Part shown: one piece after another, positions 24,528 through 33,343 of the stretch | Layout: every line of letters begins with the position of its first letter | Numbering within the stretch: the first letter of the stretch is position 1 | Source: Actinomycetes bacterium | GTDB taxonomy: Bacteria; Actinomycetota; Actinomycetes; Actinomycetales; Cellulomonadaceae | Length of the DNA: 35,502 nucleotides | Assembly (NCBI GenBank): GCA_023428465.1 | Contig: JAEYXM010000175.1 | Location: 1-35,502 of the forward strand | Direction: 5' to 3' | Position numbers and translations under genes: made by a program | Notes under the pieces: model-generated | Told to the model about the DNA's origin: nothing | What the model saw: the letters and a program-made list of their open reading frames with translations, nothing else | Databases searched by the model: none

Positions 24528-26156
24528 ATGAGCTCAGCTCGCCCGGGCCAGGACGAAGAGGACCTGGTCCGCACCGATGCACCACCGCCCCGCCGGCGCG
24601 CGGGTGCGGCCACTTCGCACGCGCGGACCACCACGCGCGGCTTCCTCGTCAAGATGGCGCTGATGGCGGTGATCGACGCACTCGGCGTCTACGTCGTCAT
24701 GGCCGCCTGGGGCGAGGGCTCCTACGGGATCATGTGGTCGATGGTGGTGCTCCTCGTGGCCGCCAACTACGTGTACTTCGCCCGCCGCTCGCTGCCCATG
24801 AAGTACATCCTTCCCGGGCTGGCCTTCCTGCTCGTCTACCAGATCTACGTCGTCGGCTACACGGGCTTCGTGGCGTTCACCAACTACGGGGACGGCCACA
24901 ACTCCACCAAGGACGACGCAGTCGCGGCGCTCCTCGCGCAGAACGAGCGCCGCGTCGAGGGCAGCGCCTCCTACCCGGTCAGCGTCGTCACCGACGGCGA
25001 CGGGAACTTGGGCTTCGCGGTGCTCGCGGGCGGCGAGGTCCGCGTCGGAACCGCGGAGGAGCCTCTCGCGGCGGCCGACGCCGCCGTGGCCGACGGTGTG
25101 ATCCAGTCCGTCGAGGGCTACGGCCTCGTGGACCGACCGACGATCCTCGCGCGGCAGAGCGAGGTCACCACGCTCCGCGTGCCTGTCTCCGACGACCCCA
25201 ACGACGGGTCGATCCGCACCCAGGACGCGCGCACCGGCTACGTGTACAGCCCCGTGCTGCACTACGACGATGCCGCGGACACCATGACCGACACGACGAC
25301 GGGCACCGTCTACCGGCCGAACTCGAACGGGCAGTTCGAGTCCGCCGACGGCGCGACGCTCGCCGTCGGGTGGCGTGTACCGGTGGGCCTGGACAACTTC
25401 TCCACGGCGTTCGGCGACGAGCGCTACTCCGGCCCGTTCCTGCGCATCCTGGCGTGGACCTTCGCGTTCGCCGTGCTGTCGGTCGTCACGACATTCCTGC
25501 TGGGGCTGTTCTTCGCGATGGTCTTCAACGACCCGCGCGTCCGGTTCCGCAAGGTCTACCGGACGCTGATGATCCTGCCGTACGCGATCCCCGGGTTCCT
25601 CGCGGCCCTGCTGTGGTCCGGCATGCTCAACCGGCGCTACGGCTTCGTCAACGAGGTGCTGCTGGGCGGTGCGGAGATCGGTTGGCTGACCGACCCCTGG
25701 CTCGCGAAGCTCTCGCTGCTGTTCGTGAACCTGTGGCTCGGCTTCCCGTACATGTTCCTCATCACCACGGGCGCGTTGCAGGCCATCCCCGGCGACATCC
25801 TCGAGGCGGCGAAGATCGACGGTGCCAGCCGGTTCCGGACCTGGCGCTCGGTCGTGATGCCCTTGCTCCTCGTGGCGACGGGGCCGCTGCTGATCTCCTC
25901 GTTCGCCTTCAACTTCAACAACTTCACACTCATCTACATGCTCACGGGCGGCGGTCCACGGTTCACGGACGCGTCCGTGCCGCTGGGGCACACGGACATC
26001 CTGATCTCGATGGTCTACTCCGTGTCCGGCATCGACGGGAACGCGCCCAAGAACTACGGCCTGGCTAGCGCGCTCTCCATCGTCATCTTCGTCATCGTGG
26101 CGACCATCTCGGCGCTGGCGTTCCGCCAGACGCGCAAGCTCGAGGAGCTGAGCTGA
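24528..26156 (+). CDS. malF: Maltose/alpha-glucoside ABC transporter, permease MalF
   Basis: A 542-residue permease. It has an Arg-rich cytoplasmic N-terminus, hydrophobic segments near 40-62, 68-86 and 93-118, then a large extracytoplasmic loop of roughly 180 residues, the P2 loop characteristic of MalF. The remaining membrane segments follow. The ATPase-contacting EAA loop is EAAKIDGASRFRTWRSVVMP near residues 425-444. ATG 24528 has GAGG seven bases upstream; the frame is open to near the malE stop, but that part holds the hairpin and is unlikely to be coding. It is separated from malG by one base. Confidence 0.93.
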   Translation: MSSARPGQDEEDLVRTDAPPPRRRAGAATSHARTTTRGFLVKMALMAVIDALGVYVVMAAWGEGSYGIMWSMVVLLVAANYVYFARRSLPMKYILPGLAFLLVYQIYVVGYTGFVAFTNYGDGHNSTKDDAVAALLAQNERRVEGSASYPVSVVTDGDGNLGFAVLAGGEVRVGTAEEPLAAADAAVADGVIQSVEGYGLVDRPTILARQSEVTTLRVPVSDDPNDGSIRTQDARTGYVYSPVLHYDDAADTMTDTTTGTVYRPNSNGQFESADGATLAVGWRVPVGLDNFSTAFGDERYSGPFLRILAWTFAFAVLSVVTTFLLGLFFAMVFNDPRVRFRKVYRTLMILPYAIPGFLAALLWSGMLNRRYGFVNEVLLGGAEIGWLTDPWLAKLSLLFVNLWLGFPYMFLITTGALQAIPGDILEAAKIDGASRFRTWRSVVMPLLLVATGPLLISSFAFNFNNFTLIYMLTGGGPRFTDASVPLGHTDILISMVYSVSGIDGNAPKNYGLASALSIVIFVIVATISALAFRQTRKLEELS

Positions 26157-26157
26157 C

Positions 26158-27066
26158 ATGGCCTCGACAACCACTGCAACGACGTCGGCCCCCGCGGTCG
26201 GCGCGCCGCCCAAGCGCATGGGTGCGCGGCGCTGGTGGGCCGAGATCGGCTGGCGCCACGTCATCGGGCTCGTCGCGGTCGTCTACGCGGCGTTCCCGCT
26301 CGTGTACGTCATCTCCGCGGCCCTCAGCGCGGGCGGCACGCTCACCGGGTCCAACGACCTGTTCGCGCAGGTGAGCACCTCGAACTTCGAGGAGCTGAAC
26401 TCGACGATGTTCTGGACGTGGATGGGCAACACCCTGCTCATCGCGATCGCGACGGGCGTCGGGACCGTGCTCATGGGCGCGTCCGCGGCCTACGCGTTCT
26501 CGAGGTTCCGCTTCTCGGGGCGCCGGATCGGCCTGACGTCGCTCCTCGTCGTGCAGATGTTCCCGCAGATCCTCGCCTTCGTGGCGATCTTCCTGCTGCT
26601 GCTCGGGCTGGGGAACGTGGTGCCGGTGCTCGGCCTGAACTCCAAGATCGGCCTCATCTGCATCTACCTCGGCGGCGCGCTGGGCGTGAACACGTTCCTG
26701 CTGTACGGGTTCTTCAACACCGTCCCGCGCGAGCTCGACGAAGCGGCCAAGATCGACGGTGCGACGCACACGCAGATCTACTGGACGATCATCCTGCGGC
26801 TCGTGTCGCCGATGCTCGCCGTCGTCGGCCTGCTGTCGTTCATCTCGACGTTCGGCGAGTTCATCATCGCGCGCATCATCCTGCAGTCCGAGGGCAACTG
26901 GACGGTCGCGGTGGGCCTGTACGGCTGGGTGTCCTCGCTGCTCGACGCCAACTGGGGTCTGTTCGCCGCCGGCGCGGTCATCGCGGCGCTGCCGGTCCTG
27001 GCGCTCTTCCTCTTCCTGCAGAAGTACATCGTCGGCGGCCTCACGGCCGGGTCGGTCAAGGGGTGA
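26158..27066 (+). CDS. malG: Maltose/alpha-glucoside ABC transporter, permease MalG
   Basis: A 302-residue permease with six expected membrane segments and the EAA loop EAAKIDGATHTQIYWTIILR near 194-213. It pairs with MalF to form the channel. The C-terminus (FLQKYIVGGLTAGSVKG) is the conserved end of MalG, which in the E. coli protein inserts into the ATPase dimer. Its ATG follows the malF stop after one base, so translation is coupled. No MalK-type ATPase gene follows. Actinobacteria commonly serve several sugar importers with one shared ATPase (MsiK) encoded elsewhere, which probably applies here. Confidence 0.94.
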   Translation: MASTTTATTSAPAVGAPPKRMGARRWWAEIGWRHVIGLVAVVYAAFPLVYVISAALSAGGTLTGSNDLFAQVSTSNFEELNSTMFWTWMGNTLLIAIATGVGTVLMGASAAYAFSRFRFSGRRIGLTSLLVVQMFPQILAFVAIFLLLLGLGNVVPVLGLNSKIGLICIYLGGALGVNTFLLYGFFNTVPRELDEAAKIDGATHTQIYWTIILRLVSPMLAVVGLLSFISTFGEFIIARIILQSEGNWTVAVGLYGWVSSLLDANWGLFAAGAVIAALPVLALFLFLQKYIVGGLTAGSVKG

Positions 27067-27116
27067 CGCGGCCCCACCCGGCCCCGGGGGCCGCCCTGCG
27101 CGGGGTCCCGGCTGGC

Positions 27117-27122
27117 TAGGGT
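27117..27122 (+). promoter_or_regulatory. -10 box of dgt, leaderless
   Basis: TAGGGT (TAnnnT) ends seven bases before GTG 27130. The upstream in-frame GTG 27121 overlaps this hexamer, which favours 27130 as the start. Confidence 0.5.
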
Positions 27123-27129
27123 GGGTGAC

Positions 27130-28389
27130 GTGCACCGCTACTCCGACGACGACGCCGCACGCCTCGTCCCGGAGGCGGCGAAGAGCTCGGCGCGCACGCC
27201 GTTCGAACGGGACCGGGCGCGCGTCGTGCACTCGTCCGCGCTGCGCCGCCTCGGCGCCAAGACTCAGGTGCTCGGCCCGGCCAGCGACGACTTCGTGCGG
27301 ACGCGGCTGACGCACAGCCTCGAGGTCGCGCAGGTCGGTCGCGAGCTGGCGAAGGCGCTCGGGTGCGACCCGGACGTCGTCGACACCGCCTGCCTGGCCC
27401 ACGACCTGGGCCACCCGCCGTACGGGCACAACGGCGAGCGGGCGCTCGCTGCCCTCACCGCGGGGATCGGCGGGTTCGAGGGCAACGCGCAGACCCTGCG
27501 TCTCCTCTCCCGCCTCGAGCCCAAGGTCACGGACCTGGCCACGGGGCGCAGCGTGGGGCTCAACCTGACGCGGGCAAGCCTCGACGCAGCCACGAAGTAC
27601 CCGTGGACGGCGGCCGACGCCCCGGCCGGGCCGGACGGGACGCCGTCGGGAAAGTTCGGCGTCTACGCCGACGACCTGCCGACGTTCGCGTGGGTGCGTG
27701 CGGGCGCGCCGCCCGGGGTGCGTTGCCTGGAGGCCCAGGTCATGGACCTCGCCGACGACGTCTCCTACTCGGTGCACGACGTCGAGGACGCGGTCGTCGG
27801 CGGACGGTTCGACCTCGCCGTGCTCGACCGCGCCGACGAGCGCGAGCGCGTCGCCGAGCAGATCCGCTCCTGGTACGGCGACGTCGTCACGGCGGACGAG
27901 ATCGCGGCCGCGATGGAACGGCTGCCCCGCACGCCCGGCTGGGTGCGCGAGCACGACGGCTCGCGGGGCGCGCTCGCGGCGCTCAAGGACCTGACGAGCG
28001 AGCTGATCGGCCGGTTCTGCGGTGCGGCCATCGACGCGACCCGCGAGGCCTACGGCCCCGGCCCGCTCCTGCGCTACGGTGCCGACCTCGTCGTGCCGCG
28101 CGGGACGGTCGCGGAGATCGCGGTCCTCAAGGGCCTCGCCGTTGCGTACGTCATGGCGCCGCGGGAGGCGGAGCCGCTGCACCGCCGCCAGCGGGAGATG
28201 GTCACCGCGCTCGTCGAGCTCCTCGCCGACCGGGCGCCCGACCTGCTCGAGCCGCCGTTCGCGGCGGACTGGCGCGCCGCCGACGACGACGCCGCACGGC
28301 TGCGCGTCGTCGTCGACCAGGTCGCCTCGCTCACCGACGTGAGCGCCGCCGAGTGGCACGCCCGCCTGGTGCCCGACGCCGGCCGCTGA
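27130..28389 (+). CDS. dgt: Deoxyguanosinetriphosphate triphosphohydrolase-like protein
   Basis: An HD-domain dNTP triphosphohydrolase, which cleaves dNTPs to deoxynucleosides and triphosphate and so helps set dNTP pools. The 419-residue protein shows the N-terminal HRYSDDDAARLVPEA, SSALRRLGAKTQV and TRLTHSLEVAQVGREL with the first metal histidine. The HD motif LAHDLGHPPYGHNGE places His91 and Asp92, and the later MDLADDVSYSVHDVEDA gives the final metal aspartate region. It belongs to the type 2 dGTPase-like subfamily common in Actinobacteria. GTG 27130 is chosen from the leaderless promoter. dnaG follows 73 bases later, a conserved actinobacterial pairing. Confidence 0.93.
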   Translation: MHRYSDDDAARLVPEAAKSSARTPFERDRARVVHSSALRRLGAKTQVLGPASDDFVRTRLTHSLEVAQVGRELAKALGCDPDVVDTACLAHDLGHPPYGHNGERALAALTAGIGGFEGNAQTLRLLSRLEPKVTDLATGRSVGLNLTRASLDAATKYPWTAADAPAGPDGTPSGKFGVYADDLPTFAWVRAGAPPGVRCLEAQVMDLADDVSYSVHDVEDAVVGGRFDLAVLDRADERERVAEQIRSWYGDVVTADEIAAAMERLPRTPGWVREHDGSRGALAALKDLTSELIGRFCGAAIDATREAYGPGPLLRYGADLVVPRGTVAEIAVLKGLAVAYVMAPREAEPLHRRQREMVTALVELLADRAPDLLEPPFAADWRAADDDAARLRVVVDQVASLTDVSAAEWHARLVPDAGR

Positions 28390-28450
28390 GCCGGAGCCCC
28401 TCACGCGCGGGCCGGGTGTGCAGGGCGGGGGAGGCCCACGCGGTGAGCCC

Positions 28451-28456
28451 TAGACT
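28451..28456 (+). promoter_or_regulatory. -10 box of dnaG, leaderless
   Basis: TAGACT (TAnnnT) ends six bases before GTG 28463, predicting transcription from the start codon. There is no Shine-Dalgarno between. Confidence 0.55.
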
Positions 28457-28462
28457 CGCCGC

Positions 28463-30415
28463 GTGGCCCGGATCCTGCGCGAGGACGTCCAGACGGTCCG
28501 CGAGCGCGCCCGGATCGAGGACGTCGTCGGCGAGCACGTGACGCTCAAGCCTGCGGGCGTCGGGTCCATGAAGGGCCTGTGCCCCTTCCACGACGAGAAG
28601 ACGCCGTCGTTCCACGTCCGGCCGCCCGTGGGCCTGTGGCACTGCTTCGGGTGCGCTGAGGGCGGGGACGTCATCTCATTCGTCCAGAAGCTCGACGGCC
28701 TGGGGTTCACCGAGGCGGTCGAGCACCTCGCGGGCCGCGTCGGCGTCCAGCTTCGCTACGAGGACGGTGGCCCCGCGCGGCCGGGGGAGGAGCCCGGGCG
28801 GCGCCAGCGCCTCCTCGAGGCCCACCGCCACGCGGCCGCGTTCTACGCCGAGCAGCTGCTCAGCCCGGCCGCCGCCGTCGGGCGGCAGTTCCTTGCCGAG
28901 CGCGGGTTCGACCGTGGCGCCGCGGAGCAGTTCGGCGTCGGGTTCGCGCCGCAAGGCTGGGACGCGCTGCTGCGGCACCTGCGCGGCAAGGGCTTCACCG
29001 AGGCCGAGCTGACGGTGTCAGGCCTGATGAGCCAGGGCAACCGCGGCCTCTACGACCGCTTCCGGGGGCGGCTGGTGTGGCCGATCCGCGACGTCACCGG
29101 CGACGTCCTGGGCTTCGGTGCGCGCCGCCTGCTCGACGAGGACAACGGGCCCAAGTACCTCAACTCCCCGGAGACCCCGCTCTACCGCAAGACGCAGGTG
29201 CTCTACGGCATCGACCTCGCCAAGCGGGAGATCGCCAAGCGCCGCCAGGTCGTGGTCGTCGAGGGGTACACCGACGTGATGGCCGCGCACCTGTCGGGTG
29301 TCCCGACGGCGGTCGCGACGTGCGGGACGGCGTTCGGCCCGGACCACGCGCGGATGCTGCGCCGCCTGCTCGGCGACACCTCCGTGGGCGCGGGCGTCCA
29401 GCTGGCCTCCGGTACCTCGGCCGGGGGCGAGATCGTCTTCACGTTCGACGGCGACGCGGCGGGCCGCAAGGCCGCCCTGCGTGCCTTCGGCGAGGACCAG
29501 CGCTTCTACGCGCAGACGTTCGTCGCCGTCGAGCCGAGCGGGATGGACCCGTGCGAGCTTCGGCAGGCGAACGGGCCCGACGCCGTCCGCGCCCTCGTCG
29601 CCTCCCGTCAGCCCCTGTTCGAGTTCGTCATCCGGTCCACGATCGACGCGCACGACCTGAACACCGTCGAGGGGCGGGTCGCCGCGCTGCGCGCGTCCGC
29701 GCCGGTGGTCGCACGCATCCGGGACACAGCGCTGCGCCCGGAGTACGCGCGCATGCTCGCGGGCTGGCTCGGCATGGAGCTCGAGGCGGTCCGCAACGCC
29801 GTCGTCTCCGCGGGCCGTGCGGCCGCGTCGGGCGGAGACGACGCCGGAGGCCGACCCGGGCGCCGCGACGAGCCGGTGGTCCCGGGCCCGCGGCCCGACG
29901 ACGACCGGGGCCGCCCCTCGCGTGGCCGGCCCGCCGGACCCGACCGCGCCGACCCCGTCGCGCGCCTCGAGCGCAACGTCCTCGAGGCCGTCCTGCAGCA
30001 CCCGACTACCGTCGACCCCGAGGCCTTCGACGCCCTGGCACCGGAGGCGTTCTCCGTCCCGGCCCTGCGCGCCGTCCACGAGGCGATCCGGGCGGCCGGC
30101 GGGGTCGCGTCGGCCACGGACGGCGACGCCGCGTGGCTCGAACGCGTGCGGGAGGAGGCCGCCGGACCGGTCGAAGGCGTCATCACCGAGCTCGCCGTGA
30201 CGCCGCTGCCCGAGGACCGCCCGGACGCCCTGCCCGACTACGTGCGCGGCGTCGTCGCCGGACTCGTCGACCTGGGCCTCACGCGGCAGGTCGCGGACCT
30301 GCGGGGCAGGCTGCAGCGGATGGACCCCGAGCGCGACGGGGAGGCCTACCAGGCGGCGTTCGCCGAGCTCGTGGCGCTGGAGAACCACCGGCGCGCGATC
30401 CGGACACGCGAGTGA
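28463..30415 (+). CDS. dnaG: DNA primase
   Basis: DnaG makes RNA primers at the replication fork. The 650-residue protein has an N-terminal CHC2 zinc domain (Cys40, His43, Cys61, Cys64), the catalytic core with RFRGRLVWPIRD and GFGARRL, and the Toprim domain. Toprim residues are Glu267 in VVVEGYTDVM and Asp329/Asp331 in TFDGDAAGR. A Pro/Arg/Asp/Gly-rich linker at about 455-500 leads to the C-terminal helicase-binding domain. Between the EGYTD and DGD motifs is a glycine- and serine-rich stretch (VGAGVQLASGTSAGGE), which looks slightly expanded. GTG 28463 gives the family N-terminus and has a -10 hexamer six bases upstream. Confidence 0.96.
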   Translation: MARILREDVQTVRERARIEDVVGEHVTLKPAGVGSMKGLCPFHDEKTPSFHVRPPVGLWHCFGCAEGGDVISFVQKLDGLGFTEAVEHLAGRVGVQLRYEDGGPARPGEEPGRRQRLLEAHRHAAAFYAEQLLSPAAAVGRQFLAERGFDRGAAEQFGVGFAPQGWDALLRHLRGKGFTEAELTVSGLMSQGNRGLYDRFRGRLVWPIRDVTGDVLGFGARRLLDEDNGPKYLNSPETPLYRKTQVLYGIDLAKREIAKRRQVVVVEGYTDVMAAHLSGVPTAVATCGTAFGPDHARMLRRLLGDTSVGAGVQLASGTSAGGEIVFTFDGDAAGRKAALRAFGEDQRFYAQTFVAVEPSGMDPCELRQANGPDAVRALVASRQPLFEFVIRSTIDAHDLNTVEGRVAALRASAPVVARIRDTALRPEYARMLAGWLGMELEAVRNAVVSAGRAAASGGDDAGGRPGRRDEPVVPGPRPDDDRGRPSRGRPAGPDRADPVARLERNVLEAVLQHPTTVDPEAFDALAPEAFSVPALRAVHEAIRAAGGVASATDGDAAWLERVREEAAGPVEGVITELAVTPLPEDRPDALPDYVRGVVAGLVDLGLTRQVADLRGRLQRMDPERDGEAYQAAFAELVALENHRRAIRTRE

Positions 30416-30451
30416 TGCGAGGGCGCCCGGGCGTCGTCGTCGGTCGGTCGC

Positions 30452-30949
30452 TCAGTTGAGCAACCGCACGTTCGGCGCGCTCGGCAGCGTCGCCATCGTG
30501 ACGTCGCAGAACTCGCACTGCACCGTGTAGGGCGTCGGGGTGTCCGGCCCGACGACGGCGACCCCGCTGCGGTGGTTGCGCCGGCAGAAGTAGCCGAGCG
30601 CGAGGCGCACCGGCGTGTCGAGGTCCAGCGGGGTCGCGGCGGCGTCGGCCACCTTGTCGTGGAACGGGGACCACCAGCACCCGACGACGGCCCGCAGGAC
30701 CCGCTGCTCGGCCCGGGCGGCGCAGCTGAGGTGCTCGAGCCGCGCGGAGGTCCGGTGCCGCGCGTCCTCGGCGTGCGCGGTGCACAGGGCCGCGGTGTCT
30801 CCCCACTCGAAGACCGTCGGCCGGGCCGTGCGCTCGCACCAGAAGCAGTCCAGGTCGATCTCGAGGCGCTGCTGCCAGTGGAGGTTGTGCAGCACGTTGC
30901 CCTGGGCGGTTCCCGTCACCTCGGCGGTGATCTCGACGCTACGGAGCAC
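30452..30949 (-). CDS. Uncharacterised protein with two CxxC motifs
   Basis: A protein of about 165 residues that I do not recognise. It has CxxC motifs (CFWC near the N-terminal third, CEFC near the C-terminus), plus further Cys and His residues (LCTAHAED, LSCAARAEQ, GYFCRRNH). This could be a zinc-ribbon-like fold, or it may simply be redox-active. There is no signal peptide or membrane segment. GTG 30949 is chosen because GGAAAGG lies seven bases upstream; an in-frame ATG at 30985 would add 12 residues but has no ribosome-binding site. It converges with dnaG and is followed on the other strand by the TspO-like gene. Confidence 0.7.
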   Translation of the reverse strand: MLRSVEITAEVTGTAQGNVLHNLHWQQRLEIDLDCFWCERTARPTVFEWGDTAALCTAHAEDARHRTSARLEHLSCAARAEQRVLRAVVGCWWSPFHDKVADAAATPLDLDTPVRLALGYFCRRNHRSGVAVVGPDTPTPYTVQCEFCDVTMATLPSAPNVRLLN

Positions 30950-31085
30950 GACTGGGCCTTTCCGCCGCGGTGCCGCGGCGCGCATGGGGAGGTGGCGCCG
31001 AGAGTACCCCTGTCGAAGTGTCCACCGACGTCCGTTTCGCCAGATGTCCCGGCGGTCTCCGGTCGCGGTGCCGGACGGCTCCCGT

Positions 31086-31091
31086 CACGAT
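31086..31091 (+). promoter_or_regulatory. Putative -10 box of TspO-like gene
   Basis: CACGAT keeps the key A2 and T6 of the -10 box and ends six bases before ATG 31098, so a leaderless message is plausible. Confidence 0.3.
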
Positions 31092-31097
31092 GGGTCG

Positions 31098-31946
31098 ATG
31101 GCCGACCACACAGCTCCCACGTCGACCGTGGCACCCGCGTCCGTCTCGACCACCGGCGACGTCGTGCGCCAGGTGACCGTGCTCATCGGTGCGGTCCTCG
31201 CCACGGTGGCCGCCTTCCTCGGCAGCGGGGCGGGGGGCGGCTCGCAGGTCGGCGACGGCGCGCTGTCGGCCGACGCCACGCCCGTCGCGCCCGGCTCGGG
31301 GGCCTTCTCGATCTGGTCGGTGATCTACACCGGTCTCGTCCTGTACGCCGTCTGGCAGGCCCTGCCGGCCCAGCGCGAGGACGGCCGCCAGCGCCGCGTC
31401 GGCTGGCTCGTGCTCGCGACGATGCTGCTCAACGCCCTGTGGATCGGCGTCGTCCAGGCGGACCTGCTGCCGGCGTCCCTGGCCGTCATCGCGGTCCTCC
31501 TCGTGGTGCTCGTGGTGACGATGCGACGACTGGTCGAGGCGGCGCCGCGCGGGCGGGCCGAGGCGGTCGTGCTCGACGGGACCCTGGGGCTCTACCTGGG
31601 CTGGGTCACCGTCGCGACGATCGCGAACACGTTCGCCGTCGTCGTCGCAGGCGGCGTGGACCCCAGATCGCACGCGGCAGACCTGGCTGCCGTGGGCGCG
31701 CTCGCCGTCGCGGCCGCCGCCGGCGTGATGTACGCGGTGTGGACACGCGGGCGGCTGGCGATCGGTGCCGCGATCGTCTGGGGCCTGGTGTGGGTGGCCG
31801 TCGCCCGGAGCACCGGCGACCTGCAGTCGACCCCGGCCGCGGTCGCCGCCGCAGGGGCCGCGGTGATCGTCTTCGGCGCGACCGTGGCCTCGCGGCTCGG
31901 GGCCGTGGGACGCTCCCGGCCCAGGGGCGCCGGCGGGTCCGACTGA
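31098..31946 (+). CDS. TspO/MBR-like (tryptophan-rich sensory) membrane protein
   Basis: A 282-residue integral membrane protein with about seven hydrophobic segments. The region GSGAFSIWSVIYTGLVLYAVWQ, the later NALWIGVVQADLL and the helix LAVIAVLLVVLVVTMRRLVE resemble the WSVIY-type sequence of the TspO/MBR family, whose members bind porphyrins and other hydrophobic ligands. It is clearly longer than bacterial TspO (about 160 residues, five helices), matching the extended actinobacterial relatives. The ligand is unknown. ATG 31098 has a -10-like hexamer six bases upstream and no Shine-Dalgarno. Confidence 0.75.
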   Translation: MADHTAPTSTVAPASVSTTGDVVRQVTVLIGAVLATVAAFLGSGAGGGSQVGDGALSADATPVAPGSGAFSIWSVIYTGLVLYAVWQALPAQREDGRQRRVGWLVLATMLLNALWIGVVQADLLPASLAVIAVLLVVLVVTMRRLVEAAPRGRAEAVVLDGTLGLYLGWVTVATIANTFAVVVAGGVDPRSHAADLAAVGALAVAAAAGVMYAVWTRGRLAIGAAIVWGLVWVAVARSTGDLQSTPAAVAAAGAAVIVFGATVASRLGAVGRSRPRGAGGSD

Positions 31947-31961
31947 CCCCGGGTGGCCCGC

Positions 31962-32024
31962 CCGGGCGAACCTGGCGCACTTCCGGGTGAACGCGGCGCC
32001 CTTCCGGGTGAACCTGCCAAGAAG
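31962..32024. repeat. Three tandem 21-bp degenerate repeats
   Basis: Three units at 31962-31982, 31983-32003 and 32004-32024 each begin CCGGGYGAAC. The first two keep GGCGC and a final CTT, and the third diverges at its end. In one plus-strand frame they read PGEPGAL, PGERGAL and PGEPAKK, in phase with the downstream Trp-rich gene. They lie between that gene and the TspO-like gene. Confidence 0.7.
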
Positions 32025-32126
32025 GGTCCTTGGTCCCGAGCGCTTTCGTGGGTGGAACCTGACAGGATCGGGGCAAGGACGTGCGCGACGGCGCGCACGG
32101 TCGGCCCCAGGAGGTGGACGGCGAAC

Positions 32127-32438
32127 ATGTCCGACACAACGGAGATCATGTGCCACTGGGAGAGGGTCCAGCGCCAGTGGAAGTGGGAGTGGGCCAGCTA
32201 CAACCCCCACACCACGGGCGTCTTCTGGACCCGCGATGCAGAGAACGGCACCACTGAGCTGGTGGACGCCGCGACGATGGCCCCCGAGGCCCCGGAGCTC
32301 GCGCTCGACCAGTGCTACGCGAGCCGGTGGGAGAAGGTGTCAGGTACGGGCCACGACGTGGTCGTGGACTCCGTGGACCTGCCCGAGGGCGAGGTCCCCG
32401 CAGGCGCCGGATGGCGCCTGGTGGAGATGGCCCGCTGA
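32127..32438 (+). CDS. Uncharacterised tryptophan-rich small protein
   Basis: A 103-residue protein I cannot assign. The N-terminal third is unusually rich in tryptophan and other aromatics (MCHWERVQRQWKWEWASYNP); the rest is acidic with a short C-terminal strand-like segment (GAGWRLVEMAR). It has two cysteines and no signal peptide or membrane helix. ATG 32127 follows GGAGG at 12 bases, a somewhat long spacing. The same frame is open upstream to GTG 31953 through three 21-bp repeats encoding PGEPGAL-like units, so a longer 161-residue product is possible. The downstream segment to the tRNA-Asn terminator holds nothing else recognisable. Confidence 0.65.
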   Translation: MSDTTEIMCHWERVQRQWKWEWASYNPHTTGVFWTRDAENGTTELVDAATMAPEAPELALDQCYASRWEKVSGTGHDVVVDSVDLPEGEVPAGAGWRLVEMAR

Positions 32439-32607
32439 TCCTGCGATGACGACCCCGGAGCCCCTGCCCGTCTGATCGGGTGGGGGCTCCGTCGTCGTCG
32501 GGCCGTTCGGTCGCCGTAGGGTGACCGGTCGGCCGGGGCCGTCGTGTGCCTGAGTCCGGGGACAGCGCGTCCGAGGCCCGTGGGACGCCCGCAGCCGGGC
32601 AGCAGAA

Positions 32608-32629
32608 AGGCCCCGCCGGGGCGGGGCCT
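32608..32629 (-). terminator. tRNA-Asn terminator
   Basis: On the minus strand AGGCCCCGC pairs with GCGGGGCCT around a four-base loop, followed by TTTCTGCT. It is a classical intrinsic terminator, 20 bases after the tRNA 3' end. Confidence 0.85.
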
Positions 32630-32648
32630 GAACTGGACCTGTGCGGTC

Positions 32649-32724
<76 letters not shown>

Positions 32725-32736
32725 TCGTGCGCCGCA

Positions 32737-32742
32737 ATGCTA
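32737..32742 (-). promoter_or_regulatory. -10 box of tRNA-Asn
   Basis: TAGCAT on the minus strand (ATGCTA on plus) is 12 bases before the mature tRNA 5' end, so transcription would start a few bases upstream of it. Confidence 0.5.
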
Positions 32743-32826
32743 CCCGATGCCGGAGGGTGCTCCCGAACCCGAATCCGGGTGACGTCGGGCAGCTCCGGGA
32801 CGGGCGCTACGCACGGGTGCGGGCCC

Positions 32827-33336
32827 TCAGAGGAGACCGGCGGCATCGCGCACGCGGATCTCCGCGGCATCGAGGGCGGCCGCCACCGCAGGGTCGGCCA
32901 CGTCGACCGTTGCGTCGCCGAGCACCTGCGTCAGGAACCCGCCGGCGGGGTCGCGGCGCAGCGCGACGCGGGCCGACCGGCCGCCGCTCAGGGACACCTG
33001 CTCGCTGTGCACCAACGAGGAGTCGACGCACTGGCGGAACACGCGCGGGAACTCCATCGAGCGGTCGTCCGCCAGGTGCAGCTCGGTCGCCGGGCCGCCG
33101 TCCACCCACGTGACGGTCAGGACGGCCGCGTCCGCGTCGAGGCGGCCGCCGTTCACGTCCACCCACGACCGACGCGACGGCTCGCCCTCGGCGGGGAGGA
33201 CCAGCAGCCGGTGGCTCGTCGCGACGGCCCAGCCGTCGGCGAGCGGCGCGAAGGCGAGCACGCGCTCGCCCGGGGCGAGCTCGAGGACGTTGCGGACGGC
33301 GTCGGGCAGCGCGGGACGACGACGGAGCAGCGGCAT
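32827..33336 (-). CDS. Uncharacterised protein, possible bacterial PH-like fold
   Basis: A 169-residue soluble protein without signal peptide. The N-terminal half alternates short beta-type stretches: LAPGERVLAFAPLADGWAVA, TSHRLLVLPAEG, RSWVDVNGGRL and AAVLTVTWVDGG. The GE-x-hydrophobic opening followed by a T-x-x-R-L-L-V strand is reminiscent of bacterial pleckstrin-homology-like domains, but I would not call a family. The C-terminal half is helical (DPAVAAALDAAEIRVRDAAG). ATG 33336 is chosen because TAGGTT ends seven bases upstream; the frame is open further upstream with no other start signal. It lies between two tRNA genes. Confidence 0.72.
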   Translation of the reverse strand: MPLLRRRPALPDAVRNVLELAPGERVLAFAPLADGWAVATSHRLLVLPAEGEPSRRSWVDVNGGRLDADAAVLTVTWVDGGPATELHLADDRSMEFPRVFRQCVDSSLVHSEQVSLSGGRSARVALRRDPAGGFLTQVLGDATVDVADPAVAAALDAAEIRVRDAAGLL

Positions 33337-33343
33337 GGGGTCC

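Noticed and set aside
27069..27095. Possible terminator after malG
   Set aside because: GC-rich complementary runs exist but give no single clean stem; too weak to report as a feature.
26092..28404. 770-codon minus-strand frame opposite malG and dgt
   Set aside because: Arg/Glu/His-rich shadow without start signal, opposite two recognised genes.
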